This document shows positions 30,070 through 38,504 of a stretch of 64,000 bases of DNA, in pieces. The stretch is taken from contig NZ_JAJUBB010000019.1 in assembly GCF_028683135.1 (NCBI RefSeq), positions 38,416 to 102,415 on the forward strand. The letters run 5' to 3'. The translations under genes were made by a program, and so were the position numbers. Position 1 is the first letter of the stretch. Each line of letters opens with the position of its first letter. The notes under the pieces were generated by a model. The model saw only the letters and a list, made by a program, of their open reading frames with translations, had not been told where the DNA came from and searched no databases. Source of the DNA: Enterovibrio qingdaonensis. GTDB lineage: Bacteria > Pseudomonadota > Gammaproteobacteria > Enterobacterales > Vibrionaceae.

Positions 30070-31182
30070 TTACTGCTTTTGCATGCGAAGACGCACGTCA
30101 TTACCAATCTGGCAGACATCCGTCATTTCAAATGTCGGGACTTTGTTCATGGACGTCAGGCCGGTCATATTGACCAACGCTCGGCTGTCCGATCCCATTA
30201 ATTTAGGTGCCTGATACACAATCAGCTCATCCACTAGCTCCGCGTCGAGCAAACTTCCTGCCAACGTGGCACCCGCTTCCACCCAAATGTGATTGATGCC
30301 TTGAGAAGCCAGCAACCGCAACGCGGCACAAAGGTCCAACCCATTTGAGCCTGTTGGCGTGACCATCACTTCCACGTTTTCATGGTCATAGCGAATGTTT
30401 GTATTGGCAGTTAAAACAAGCACGTCCCCCGCCAACGTAAACAACGCCATATCAGCACTTACCTTTCCATGGGTATCTAAAATAACGCGAACTGGCTGAC
30501 GCAGGTTGTTTTGGCTGTATTCACTTTGCACGGTTTCTGGCAGCTGAGACCAACGCACATTGAGAGACGGATTATCATCCATAACCGTTTGACTGGTTGA
30601 GAGAATTGCACCAGCTTTAGCGCGAAAGCCTTGCACATCAGAGCGCGCTTCAGGGCCAGTAATCCACTTACTTTGGCCATTTGCCAGTGCCGTTCTGCCA
30701 TCAATGCTCGCGGCCAGTTTAAGCTGAACAAAAGGCAGACCTGTTTTCATCACTTTGATAAATCCAGGGTTAAGTGCTTCTGCTTGTGCTTGCATTAAGC
30801 CGACATCCACTTGAATACCCGCATCTCGCAAACGTTGAATACCACGTCCCGCCACTTTGGGGTTTGGATCAACCATGGCACAAACGACACGACTCACGCC
30901 CGCCGCAATTAACGCATCTGCGCAAGGTGGCGTACGACCATAATGAGAACAAGGTTCAAGCGTCACATAAGCAGTCGCGCCTTGAGCACTGTCTCCCGCC
31001 GCACGAAGCGCATGCACTTCGGCATGTGGCTCACCAGCTCGAAAATGAAAACCGTCGCCAACAATGTCATCACCTTGGGTGATAACACAGCCTACATTCG
31101 GGTTTGGTGCAGTGGTATAAATGCCGCGTTCTGCCAGTTCAATGGCACGCAGCATCATTTGAGAATCAAAAATTGAAAACAT
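30070..31182 (-). CDS. ribD: Bifunctional riboflavin deaminase/reductase RibD
   Basis: A 370-residue two-domain enzyme. The N-terminal deaminase has the zinc site H53-A-E55, C78 and C87 (PCSHYGRTPPCADAL). The C-terminal reductase domain (about 148-370) has KLAASIDGRTAL and the VEAGATLAGSLL NADPH motif. It converts the GTP-cyclohydrolase product in two steps. It follows nrdR by 8 bases, the classic nrdR-ribD pairing. Confidence 0.96.
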   Translation of the reverse strand: MFSIFDSQMMLRAIELAERGIYTTAPNPNVGCVITQGDDIVGDGFHFRAGEPHAEVHALRAAGDSAQGATAYVTLEPCSHYGRTPPCADALIAAGVSRVVCAMVDPNPKVAGRGIQRLRDAGIQVDVGLMQAQAEALNPGFIKVMKTGLPFVQLKLAASIDGRTALANGQSKWITGPEARSDVQGFRAKAGAILSTSQTVMDDNPSLNVRWSQLPETVQSEYSQNNLRQPVRVILDTHGKVSADMALFTLAGDVLVLTANTNIRYDHENVEVMVTPTGSNGLDLCAALRLLASQGINHIWVEAGATLAGSLLDAELVDELIVYQAPKLMGSDSRALVNMTGLTSMNKVPTFEMTDVCQIGNDVRLRMQKQ

Positions 31183-31190
31183 GTAACCGC

Positions 31191-31640
31191 TTATTTTTCC
31201 AGGCGGGCGATTTCTTCACCGAAGTCTCGAATATCTTCGAAGCTGTGATAGACAGAGGCAAATCGAATGTATGCCACTTTATCCAGCTCTTTCAGCGCAT
31301 CCATCACCAGGTTACCAACCATGGTAGATGAAACTTCACGTTCGCCAGTGGCACGAATCGTAGACTTGATAACATTGATCGCTTTTTCGATATCATCGGT
31401 ACTGACTGGGCGTTTTTCCAGAGCTCGCTGAATCCCACCGCGCAATTTATCTTCGTTGAATGGCTCTCTGTTGCCATTGGTTTTGATGATACGCGGCATC
31501 ACCAGCTCTGCAGTTTCAAACGTTGTATAACGCTCGCTACACGCCAAACACTGACGACGACGACGCACCTGATGGCCGTCAGCGACCAACCGTGAATCAA
31601 TGACTTTGGTGTCATTCGCACCACAAAATGGACAGTGCAT
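31191..31640 (-). CDS. nrdR: Transcriptional repressor NrdR
   Basis: A 149-residue regulator with an N-terminal zinc ribbon (C3, C6, C31, C34) and an ATP-cone domain (about 49-139). It senses ATP/dATP and represses ribonucleotide reductase operons. First gene of the rib cluster; no NrdR boxes were sought beyond this window, and no nrd operon is here. Full length. Confidence 0.97.
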   Translation of the reverse strand: MHCPFCGANDTKVIDSRLVADGHQVRRRRQCLACSERYTTFETAELVMPRIIKTNGNREPFNEDKLRGGIQRALEKRPVSTDDIEKAINVIKSTIRATGEREVSSTMVGNLVMDALKELDKVAYIRFASVYHSFEDIRDFGEEIARLEK

Positions 31641-31715
31641 CTCGCCTCCTTAGATAGTTGCCGAACAGTGTAACCGATTTAGCCATAAGGGTAAGTGGTT
31701 AGTTGTGCGTTTTAG

Positions 31716-31748
31716 GTACAAAAAAAGCACCCGAAGGTGCTTTTTTTC
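31716..31748 (-). terminator. Terminator of glyA
   Basis: AAAGCACC / GGTGCTTT hairpin with long A/T-runs on both sides, 14 bases after the glyA stop. Confidence 0.92.
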
Positions 31749-31761
31749 AACAAAACATGAC

Positions 31762-33012
31762 TTATGCGTAAACTGGAAGACGCTTACAAATTTCCAAAAC
31801 TTTCGCTTTCGTCGCGTCGATCACTTCCTGGCTTTCGATGTTATCTAGAACATCACACATCCAGTTAGCCAGTTCTTTCGCATCATCTTGCGTGAAACCA
31901 CGGCGAGTAATTGCTGGAGAACCAACACGGATACCCGAGGTTACAAACGGGCTACGTGGATCGTTTGGTACGCTGTTCTTGTTCACAGTGATGTTTGCTG
32001 CACCCAATGCGGCATCGGCTTCTTTACCTGTGATGTTCTTATCAATCAGGTCAACCAGGAACAGGTGGTTTTCCGTACCGTTAGATACAACTTTGTAGCC
32101 ACGCTCTTGGAACTGAGCAACCATCGCTTTTGCGTTGTCGACAACGCGCTGCTGGTATGCTTTAAACTCTGGCTCCATCGCTTCTTTGAACGCGACCGCT
32201 TTTGCTGCGATAACGTGCATCAAAGGACCGCCCTGACCACCTGGGAATACAGCTGAATTCAGCTTCTTGTACATGTCTTCACCTGCATTCGACAGGATCA
32301 AACCACCACGTGGGCCAGCCAAGGTTTTATGGGTCGTCGTCGTTACAACGTGTGCATGTGGGATTGGCGTTGGGTAAACACCCGCTGCAATCAGGCCAGC
32401 AACGTGCGCCATATCAACAAACAGGTAAGCACCTGCTTTGTCCGCGATTTCACGCATACGCGCCCAATCAACGATTTGAGAGTAGGCTGAGAAACCACCG
32501 ATAATCATTTTCGGGTTGTGCTCAAGTGCCAGCGATTCCATCTCGTCGTAGTTGATTTGGCCCGCTTCGTCGATACCGTAAGGAATAACGTTGTAATGCT
32601 TACCTGAGAAGTTTACCGGAGAACCGTGTGTCAGGTGGCCACCGTGCGCCAGACTCATACCCAGAACCGTATCGCCTGGATTCAACAGTGCCATGTACAC
32701 TGCGCTGTTTGCTTGAGAACCAGAGTGAGGCTGAACGTTCGCATACTCACAACCAAACAGTTCACATGCGCGGTCAATCGCCAGAGCTTCCGCTTTGTCG
32801 ACATACTCACAGCCACCGTAGTAACGCTTACCTGGGTAACCTTCTGCATATTTGTTCGTTAGCTGGGAACCTTGCGCTTCCATTACACGCGGGCTGGTGT
32901 AGTTTTCCGACGCGATAAGCTCAATGTGCTCTTCTTGACGTGCAGTTTCTTCCTGGATGGCTGCAAACAGCTCCGGATCATAATCAGCGATGTTCATGTC
33001 ACGCTTTAGCAT
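31762..33012 (-). CDS. glyA: Serine hydroxymethyltransferase
   Basis: A 416-residue GlyA starting at [12 protein letters not shown] with AGGAG at good spacing; a 14-codon open extension upstream is not used. Motifs: EENYTSP-type [25 protein letters not shown], and the PLP-lysine segment [14 protein letters not shown]. It converts serine to glycine while charging tetrahydrofolate with a C1 unit, the main one-carbon source for purines. A consensus PurR box and a MetR-type box lie upstream, the same two regulators as in E. coli. Confidence 0.97.
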   Translation of the reverse strand: MLKRDMNIADYDPELFAAIQEETARQEEHIELIASENYTSPRVMEAQGSQLTNKYAEGYPGKRYYGGCEYVDKAEALAIDRACELFGCEYANVQPHSGSQANSAVYMALLNPGDTVLGMSLAHGGHLTHGSPVNFSGKHYNVIPYGIDEAGQINYDEMESLALEHNPKMIIGGFSAYSQIVDWARMREIADKAGAYLFVDMAHVAGLIAAGVYPTPIPHAHVVTTTTHKTLAGPRGGLILSNAGEDMYKKLNSAVFPGGQGGPLMHVIAAKAVAFKEAMEPEFKAYQQRVVDNAKAMVAQFQERGYKVVSNGTENHLFLVDLIDKNITGKEADAALGAANITVNKNSVPNDPRSPFVTSGIRVGSPAITRRGFTQDDAKELANWMCDVLDNIESQEVIDATKAKVLEICKRLPVYA

Positions 33013-33153
33013 CTGTATCTCCTGACTCAGATTGTTCCCTAGGCTTTGTACCAAGTTGACCAGATATCTCGAAAATCAAGCCATCAGGTCAACCTGGTTT
33101 AACCTCAGATATAGTTACTTCTTGTCATACCGAAAACCCCAGAATCCATGCGG

Positions 33154-33169
33154 ACGCAAACGTTTTCGT
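33154..33169 (-). promoter_or_regulatory. PurR operator of glyA
   Basis: ACGCAAACGTTTTCGT matches the E. coli PurR consensus at every position. Upstream of glyA, a known PurR target. Confidence 0.88.
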
Positions 33170-33275
33170 CATGACCATCCTCTTTGCTGCGATTCTACAA
33201 AATTTGTTGCGCAACAGGTAGTAGCAATCACATTTTTTTTGTTGTCGCGAACATGGTCATTTTTCATTCCAACCA

Positions 33276-33288
33276 TGAATTGAATTCA
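33276..33288 (-). promoter_or_regulatory. MetR-type box upstream of glyA
   Basis: TGAATTGAATTCA fits the MetR consensus TGAA-N5-TTCA. MetR activates glyA in E. coli; the distance here (264 bases from the start) is long. Confidence 0.55.
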
Positions 33289-33531
33289 CGTTACTCCATA
33301 TTTTCAGTAAAAATGCGGCTTTCATTGCAACGAAAATACGCTGTAAACCCGTTTTGTTTACAGTCCGTAACCCAGTGCTGACAGCAACGCATAAGCACTT
33401 TTATACGCTCTCTTTTCTCCGTAAACAAACCTCATTAAGATGCCCTGTTTTTTATTAGCCACTGCACCCGCTTGCGCCCCCCTCGCATTCAAAAACGACA
33501 CGCAAACGTGCAGACCCTAGGAGCCCTTTCG

Positions 33532-34137
33532 TTGAACCTCAAACCTAAACACACCACGGTTGAAGATTTGATTGCCATTCTTTCCGGCACATTTATCGTG
33601 GCACAAGGCGTATTCTTCCTACAGCAAGCTGGCTTGTTGACTGGAGGAACCACAGGTCTCGCACTTTTAACGACTCAATTTGTCGACCTGTCTTTTGGTA
33701 CCTTGTATTTCATGTTCAATATTCCTTTCTACATGATGGGCTGGGTGCGTTTTGGTAAACAGTTTGCCCTTCGCAGCATTTTTGCTGGCGGCATGGTGTC
33801 ATTGATTGTTGACCACATTTCACACGTATTTACGATCAGTTGGCTATCGCCGGTTTACTGCGGATTCATTGGTGGTCTGTTGATGGGTGTCGGCATGCTG
33901 ATGATTTTCCGTCACAACGCAAGCCTTGGCGGTTTCAACGTATTGGCGTTGTTCTGTCAGGACAAGTTCGGTATTCGTGCGGGCAATGTCCAAATGGCGG
34001 TTGATGTGGGTATTTTGCTGGCGTCGTTCTTCTTCGTCTCGCCATGGCTGCTGGCGTGTTCAGTGCTCGGTGCGTTTGTGCTGAACTTGGTGCTGACCAT
34101 GAACCATCGTCCTGACCGCTATGTCGTGTGTTACTGA
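33532..34137 (+). CDS. YitT-family membrane protein
   Basis: A 201-residue membrane protein with about six helices. The start is a TTG (33532) preceded by AGGAG at 8 bases; no ATG lies near the N-terminus. Motifs of the YitT (former DUF161) family are visible: LTGGTTGLALL, the paired GGLLMGVGM and HNASLGGFNVLAL. The physiological role of this family is not established. A bidirectional terminator separates it from the rdh island. Confidence 0.8.
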   Translation: MNLKPKHTTVEDLIAILSGTFIVAQGVFFLQQAGLLTGGTTGLALLTTQFVDLSFGTLYFMFNIPFYMMGWVRFGKQFALRSIFAGGMVSLIVDHISHVFTISWLSPVYCGFIGGLLMGVGMLMIFRHNASLGGFNVLALFCQDKFGIRAGNVQMAVDVGILLASFFFVSPWLLACSVLGAFVLNLVLTMNHRPDRYVVCY

Positions 34138-34157
34138 TTCATTTAAGAATCTCCAGA

Positions 34158-34191
34158 TAACGAAAAAGACCGCCAATGGCGGTCTTTTTGT
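34158..34191. terminator. Bidirectional terminator between yitT and rdhB
   Basis: AAAAAGACCGCC / GGCGGTCTTTTT, short loop, U-runs on both strands, between convergent genes. Confidence 0.92.
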
Positions 34192-34192
34192 A

Positions 34193-34474
34193 TCACGCAG
34201 TTTTGCGCGTAGGAACGATCAACCGTTTCCAGACAAGGTTTAATAAAATCACGCCCGGCAGGCCAAAACAAACCAGCCCCATTGCACCTGATTGCGGCTC
34301 ACCTTCTGCAAATGAGGCCCAAGACCAACCAATACATACCCAGAGAATAACAAAGACCGCAACCAACCCAAGATTTGCCAGCACGGTGATGTCATAGCGT
34401 TTTTTGATCTCTGCATACCACCACGCTGCACCGACTGTCATCATCCCCATCAGATACCACATTAATCCGATCAT
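34193..34474 (-). CDS. rdhB: Reductive dehalogenase membrane anchor (RdhB)
   Basis: A 93-residue hydrophobic protein with three membrane helices (about 5-21, 31-51, 68-85). The segment between helices 2 and 3, with EGEPQSGAMG and FG a few residues later, resembles the conserved loop of RdhB/PceB anchors. These tie the periplasmic dehalogenase to the cytoplasmic membrane. The ribosome-binding site AAGGAG lies inside the end of rdhA, and only 2 bases separate the genes, so they are coupled. Identification depends partly on the neighbour; alone it would be a hypothetical membrane protein. Confidence 0.82.
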   Translation of the reverse strand: MIGLMWYLMGMMTVGAAWWYAEIKKRYDITVLANLGLVAVFVILWVCIGWSWASFAEGEPQSGAMGLVCFGLPGVILLNLVWKRLIVPTRKTA

Positions 34475-34476
34475 GA

Positions 34477-35889
34477 TTACTTCTCCTTGTCCGATACCCA
34501 GAACTTCTCTACTGCTTTTTCTACTTCCATGTTGCCGTAGCCAAAGAGAATATCGGCTTCCGTCATCAGTTTATGGACAAAGCCAGAAGTCACGGTGTTC
34601 GAAGCATCAATCAGACGGTGATGCCAGAAGTCTGGCTTATTCCAAGGACAGGCTTTAATGCAGATAACACAGCCAATACCGTTGTCTCCCCAATACTTAA
34701 AGCACTTTTTCGCATCGTTATAGAATTTTTTGATACCTTTTTGGCCGTGCCACGCAATGTCGATGCGGTCACTACCGGGGTAAGTGGGAGCCATGGATGG
34801 CTTATCATCCATACTGATCGCATCAGACGGACATTGTTCTGCACAACGCTTGCAGTTTTCGCAAAATTCCATGATGCCAAAAGAACGTGGTTTGTCATAT
34901 TCAACTACGTCGAGATCTGTATAGATCTTCGCTGTGCGAACGCGGCTACCAAAGTTAGGTACAATGAGCGTGCCATTGCGCGCACCTTCGCCCAACCCAG
35001 CAGCAATGCTGTAAGCAACGTTATTGCCAAGGTCGTTCCCTGAGGCAACAGCTTTGTAGCCAAGGCGACGAATAAAGTCCGCTAACTGACCGGCAACCAG
35101 CGACATCTCAGTATATTCGTTGTTGACTGACGCTGCGGATACCGCTGATGGCGCGGTTCGAATTGCTTCGTAATCCATTTCAAAAGCCAACACAATGACG
35201 GTCTTAGGTACAAATGGAAAATCATCGTCCCATGAATACTCAGTACTGGTAATAGGGTCAAAAATGGGTGAGTAATTCCAACGCGGATCATTGTGGGTAA
35301 TGCCAACACGGTCGGCACCAAAAAGGCATGCCGCACGCTTGATATGCTGACTCGCATCTTCAGGGGAAGAGAACTGCCATTTTTCTGTCGCGAGGTTTAA
35401 CTGATCCCAAGTGTGCTCACCCGTTGCCGGTGAACCAAACTTGCTTTTGGGAGCCAAATAGCGATCTAGAGGCCCAACAGCGGCATGACACAACGCCCAA
35501 TCAATCTGTCGATAACCTAGCGTATTATTGTCCCATGCAGCCGGGTTTGGTTGTGAATGGGAAATCAGAGACTTCATGATGCTTGAGAAAGTAAAAACCG
35601 GGATCCCAAGTTCTTCTGCAAAGGCAGTATTTCGCTCTGGATATTGTTCTTGTAGTTTCTGAGAAATTGCGTAACTAAAGACTGAGTTTCTCTGATCAAA
35701 CGGCGTCAGCACCGTATCATCAATTTCTACTGGAAAAGTATCGTGCGGTACACCATTTACGCGGTAGGATATAAATCCCCCCGCAGCACCAGCGGCTGCC
35801 ACACCTGCACCAATAGCACTGAGCTTAAAGAACTTTCTCCGACCTTCGTTTTGTAGATCATCATTTGTAGACGGGTTTCTGCTTTCCAT
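34477..35889 (-). CDS. rdhA: Reductive dehalogenase, Tat-exported (RdhA)
   Basis: A 470-residue corrinoid/iron-sulfur reductase. Start: the ATG giving MESRNPST; a TTG four codons earlier is possible. The Tat motif RRKFFK (17-22) is followed by a hydrophobic Ala/Gly stretch. Two cluster motifs are complete: C343-x2-C346-x2-C349-x3-C353-P and C396-x10-C407-x2-C410-x3-C414-P. Y259, N285 and R318 are spaced 26 and 33 residues apart, exactly as the catalytic Tyr246, Asn272 and Arg305 of Sulfurospirillum PceA. Presence of Tat signal and RdhB points to the respiratory type rather than the cytoplasmic NpRdhA type. The halogenated substrate cannot be told. It lies 86 bases after a LysR gene. Confidence 0.9.
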   Translation of the reverse strand: MESRNPSTNDDLQNEGRRKFFKLSAIGAGVAAAGAAGGFISYRVNGVPHDTFPVEIDDTVLTPFDQRNSVFSYAISQKLQEQYPERNTAFAEELGIPVFTFSSIMKSLISHSQPNPAAWDNNTLGYRQIDWALCHAAVGPLDRYLAPKSKFGSPATGEHTWDQLNLATEKWQFSSPEDASQHIKRAACLFGADRVGITHNDPRWNYSPIFDPITSTEYSWDDDFPFVPKTVIVLAFEMDYEAIRTAPSAVSAASVNNEYTEMSLVAGQLADFIRRLGYKAVASGNDLGNNVAYSIAAGLGEGARNGTLIVPNFGSRVRTAKIYTDLDVVEYDKPRSFGIMEFCENCKRCAEQCPSDAISMDDKPSMAPTYPGSDRIDIAWHGQKGIKKFYNDAKKCFKYWGDNGIGCVICIKACPWNKPDFWHHRLIDASNTVTSGFVHKLMTEADILFGYGNMEVEKAVEKFWVSDKEK

Positions 35890-35975
35890 TTTTATCACCA
35901 AACTCGCTGAGATTAAGCGAGTCTACTGACGGTGTACGCATGAAAGCAGAGCAAAAATGCTATACCCCCTTCCCA

Positions 35976-36878
35976 CTAAACAAATATTTGTTTATTCCCT
36001 TCCATGTGCTTTGTGAGCATTTCTAAAAACACCTTCGTCTTTTTAGGGAGATAATTTCTAGAATGGTAAATCACATAATACGGTTGTTCCATGCCGTACT
36101 TTCCACCAAAAAGACAGACAAGTTTCTTCTCACGCACCATCTTATCGGCCATTGTTTGAGGTACCCAGCAAACACCCACGCCCCTCACTGATAAGTCAAA
36201 GGTGGCTTTTATCGAGTCACAGGTAAAACTTCCACTGACTTTGACGGAGCATAGTTCATTTCCATCAGAGTATTGCCAGACATCTGCAGGCAAAATTCGG
36301 CTATCAAAACGCAAACAGTTATGCTTTTCCAATTCACTGGGATGTTTGGGCTCACCGTGTTGTAAAAGATACTCAGGAGATGCATAAAACCTGCGGCTAA
36401 TCGTAAATATTCTTCTCGCAACCATATTGGGATCACGCGGAGGAAACAGGTAAAAGATCAAATCACCATCTTGCAGTTGTTCCATTTTGGATGGCTCAAA
36501 AGAGCGTGTGGTAATACGAATATTAGGAAATGACTTCATAAACTTAGGGAAAAAGTCATCCGACAGCAGCCTTGTGAAATATGGCATGCAATGCAGTGTA
36601 ATATCGCCACTTGGCTCTTCACTGTACTCAGTCAAAAATGACTTCGCATTCTCATATTCTTCCACTATTTTCTTACTATGTAGGTAAAACTGCTTTCCTG
36701 GCTCGGTTAGGAATATTTCACGACAGGTTCGCTCAAACAAACGCACTTCCAGCACGTCTTCCATCTGTTTTATTTTGCGGCTGACCGTCGATTGTGGCAG
36801 ATCGAGCACATTAGCAGCACCGGTAAAACTCAGTTGATCTGCCACCTGAACAAACAAAAACAAGTCTTCAATTTTCAT
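35976..36878 (-). CDS. LysR-type regulator of the dehalogenase island
   Basis: A 300-residue LTTR. Start MKIEDLFLF with GAGGAAG upstream; an ATG eight codons earlier is less likely. The N-terminal winged helix-turn-helix shows LSFTGAANVLDLPQSTVSRKIKQME; the rest is a type 2 periplasmic-binding effector domain. It sits between rdhA (86 bases downstream, same strand) and divergent rdhC (228 bases), the standard position for a local regulator. A control role is inferred from position only. Known rdh regulators are usually CRP/FNR (RdhK), MarR or two-component types. Confidence 0.85.
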   Translation of the reverse strand: MKIEDLFLFVQVADQLSFTGAANVLDLPQSTVSRKIKQMEDVLEVRLFERTCREIFLTEPGKQFYLHSKKIVEEYENAKSFLTEYSEEPSGDITLHCMPYFTRLLSDDFFPKFMKSFPNIRITTRSFEPSKMEQLQDGDLIFYLFPPRDPNMVARRIFTISRRFYASPEYLLQHGEPKHPSELEKHNCLRFDSRILPADVWQYSDGNELCSVKVSGSFTCDSIKATFDLSVRGVGVCWVPQTMADKMVREKKLVCLFGGKYGMEQPYYVIYHSRNYLPKKTKVFLEMLTKHMEGNKQIFV

Positions 36879-37106
36879 GCTCTGTACTTCCTCGCCCAGC
36901 ACATTGTTTTCGCATTACTGACGGCGAAGCACATTGTCAGGAAGTCCTACGTTACTTATTGATAAGCGTCAACATCTGAGCGTTTTTGCCGACCACACTC
37001 CACCAGACATAGCAAAACTGTGATACCCCTTATTCTTTCTAGCGGGTAACGCGTTTTGTGTTTCGATGCAAAAATGCCTCAACGGAGTTTTCCAATAAGT
37101 TGAGAT
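36879..37106. promoter_or_regulatory. Divergent region between the LysR gene and rdhC
   Basis: 228 bases with: two direct copies of AGCACATTGT exactly 30 bases apart (36898-36907, 36928-36937); an inverted repeat CTTAT-TG-ATAAG (36955-36966); and TACTGACGG (36916-36924), also found upstream of rdhA (35924-35932). These are candidate LysR or co-activator sites. Promoter hexamers are not clear. Confidence 0.5.
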
Positions 37107-38300
37107 ATGAACAGAGCAAGACGCCCTTCGTCATCAAGAAAACTGGCGACGAAACTACTTGGCTACCTAAGCCTTGTCGCCTTAGTCGGAGCTTGGTGGT
37201 TTGGCTATACACAATCGACGCCCTTTACTGATGCGCTGCACACACACTTTCCTTCTGCAAAAATCACAGAAACCCCTTTAGAAAGCGGCTTTGATGTAAA
37301 AGGAGATGCCGAGATATACCGTGTCTATGCTGCAGAAGCGCAAGGATATGGCGGTCCGCTGAGTGTGGTATTCGCTTTGGATACCAACAACAAAGTCCGT
37401 CAGCTTGAGCTTCTCGATCATGTCGACACCCCCGGATACGTCGTTAACGTGTTAAATCAACGTTTCCTGAGTCGACTAGAGGGTAAAGTCATCACTGACG
37501 GCTTTGCCATCAACCATGATGTAGACGGGATATCTGGTGCCACCCTGACTGTCGTGGGAATAACCGATGCAGTGCGAAAAGCGGCGCATGAAGTAGCGAC
37601 TGACCAACACCTGACAGCATCCGTCCTGCCTGTAGCGTGGAACATTGGCTTACCTGATTTCTTGATTGCCGTGCTGATAGCATTGGTACTTTTTGAGCGT
37701 CACTTGCCTGCGACGTTGCGTCAGTACCATCTGGTCACCGTAGGGGTTTTGTCTGTTGCTGTCGTCGGATACTGGGCGAACATGGCTCTGTCGGTCTCTT
37801 CCGTTTCGTCGTTCCTTTTAGGGTACTGGCCGGATCCGAGACAAAACCCAACCATTTATCTCATCCTCGGCACCGTCGTGGTTGGTATCTTGTGGTTGGG
37901 CAAAAACCTTTACTGCAGCCACCTTTGCCCGTTTCACCATATCCAGCGTTGGGCACACAAGCTAAGTGGAAATAATTGGCCTATTCCTGACGCGATTAAA
38001 AAACATAGCGTCGACATCATCAACGTTCTGCTTTGGATAAGCTTGATGTTGATTTTTCTTTCTCGTAACCCTGCCATCAGCGGCTATGAACCCTTCTCCA
38101 TGCTGTTCTCCCTCGACGGTGTTGGCGTGCAATGGTACATACTGCCGTTGGCCCTGTTTGGTAGCTTCTTCGTGAAAGATTTCTGGTGTCGACTGCTATG
38201 CCCTTTAGGACGCGGCATCAACTACGCCGTTGCTAAACGCCAGTCGGTCAAAAAGATCCTAAGCAGTGAGTTGGACGCACCAAAAAGAAGGAAAGCATGA
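37107..38300 (+). CDS. rdhC: RdhC/NosR-like FMN-binding, iron-sulfur membrane protein
   Basis: A 397-residue polytopic protein. An N-terminal helix (about 18-35) is followed by a periplasmic FMN-binding domain with D140-G-I-S-G-A-T146, the flavinylation motif recognised by ApbE. Five to six membrane helices follow, with two CxxxCP motifs, C270/C274 and C361/C365, which in this family lie at the cytoplasmic side and are thought to relay electrons. PceC/RdhC is proposed to pass electrons from the quinol pool to the exported dehalogenase. NosR and NirI share the layout, but no nos or nir genes are here and rdhA is. Its stop overlaps the next ATG (ATGA). Confidence 0.82.
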   Translation: MNRARRPSSSRKLATKLLGYLSLVALVGAWWFGYTQSTPFTDALHTHFPSAKITETPLESGFDVKGDAEIYRVYAAEAQGYGGPLSVVFALDTNNKVRQLELLDHVDTPGYVVNVLNQRFLSRLEGKVITDGFAINHDVDGISGATLTVVGITDAVRKAAHEVATDQHLTASVLPVAWNIGLPDFLIAVLIALVLFERHLPATLRQYHLVTVGVLSVAVVGYWANMALSVSSVSSFLLGYWPDPRQNPTIYLILGTVVVGILWLGKNLYCSHLCPFHHIQRWAHKLSGNNWPIPDAIKKHSVDIINVLLWISLMLIFLSRNPAISGYEPFSMLFSLDGVGVQWYILPLALFGSFFVKDFWCRLLCPLGRGINYAVAKRQSVKKILSSELDAPKRRKA

Positions 38301-38434
38301 TGCGTAAAAAGGCCACAGAGAAAAAAGCCACTTCGCCAATCACGAAATTGATTGCGACTGGCATGTACATCACCACGCTTTTCGTGATTGTTCTATTTTG
38401 GGTCAATAACGTTATGGAGCACTGGCTGAAATAG
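38297..38434 (+). CDS. 45-aa single-helix membrane protein coupled to rdhC
   Basis: Starts at ATG overlapping the rdhC stop in ATGA; AAGGA lies just upstream, and a second ATG follows immediately (44 aa if used). The protein has a basic N-terminus (MMRKKATEKKATSPITK), one hydrophobic helix (about residues 18-40) and ends EHWLK. It is smaller than ordinary gene-finding limits. No family was recognised; small accessory subunits of this shape accompany several respiratory chains. A terminator follows 27 bases later, so it is the last gene of a two-gene unit. The start coupling and helix argue for a real gene. Confidence 0.7.
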   Translation: MMRKKATEKKATSPITKLIATGMYITTLFVIVLFWVNNVMEHWLK

Positions 38435-38461
38435 CATTGGCTGAAATAACACTCGCTGATA
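38424..38461. repeat. 15-base imperfect tandem repeat at the microprotein 3' end
   Basis: GGCTGAAATAGCATT and GGCTGAAATAACACT plus a partial third copy; the first copy contains the stop codon. Probably a local duplication. Confidence 0.75.
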
Positions 38462-38490
38462 AAAAAGGCTCCCAGAGGGAGCCTTTTTAG
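38461..38490. terminator. Terminator between rdhC unit and fruA
   Basis: AAAAAAGGCTCCC / GGGAGCCTTTTT; works on both strands between convergent units. Confidence 0.92.
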
Positions 38491-38504
38491 ATTGCTGCAG
38501 AAAA

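Larger units (their letters stand above)
33013..33531. promoter_or_regulatory. Divergent region glyA / yitT
   Basis: 519 bases with no gene. It holds the PurR and MetR sites listed separately, 142 and 264 bases from the glyA start. The rest is AT-rich with no recognised element; the plus-strand promoter of the YitT-family gene must also lie here. Confidence 0.6.

Noticed and set aside
34477..35889. Epoxyqueuosine reductase (QueG) instead of RdhA
   Set aside because: A Tat signal, an RdhB partner and the PceA-like Tyr/Asn/Arg spacing are not QueG features.
37107..38300. NosR or NirI regulator of denitrification
   Set aside because: Domain layout is shared, but no nos/nir genes are nearby and rdhA-rdhB are adjacent.
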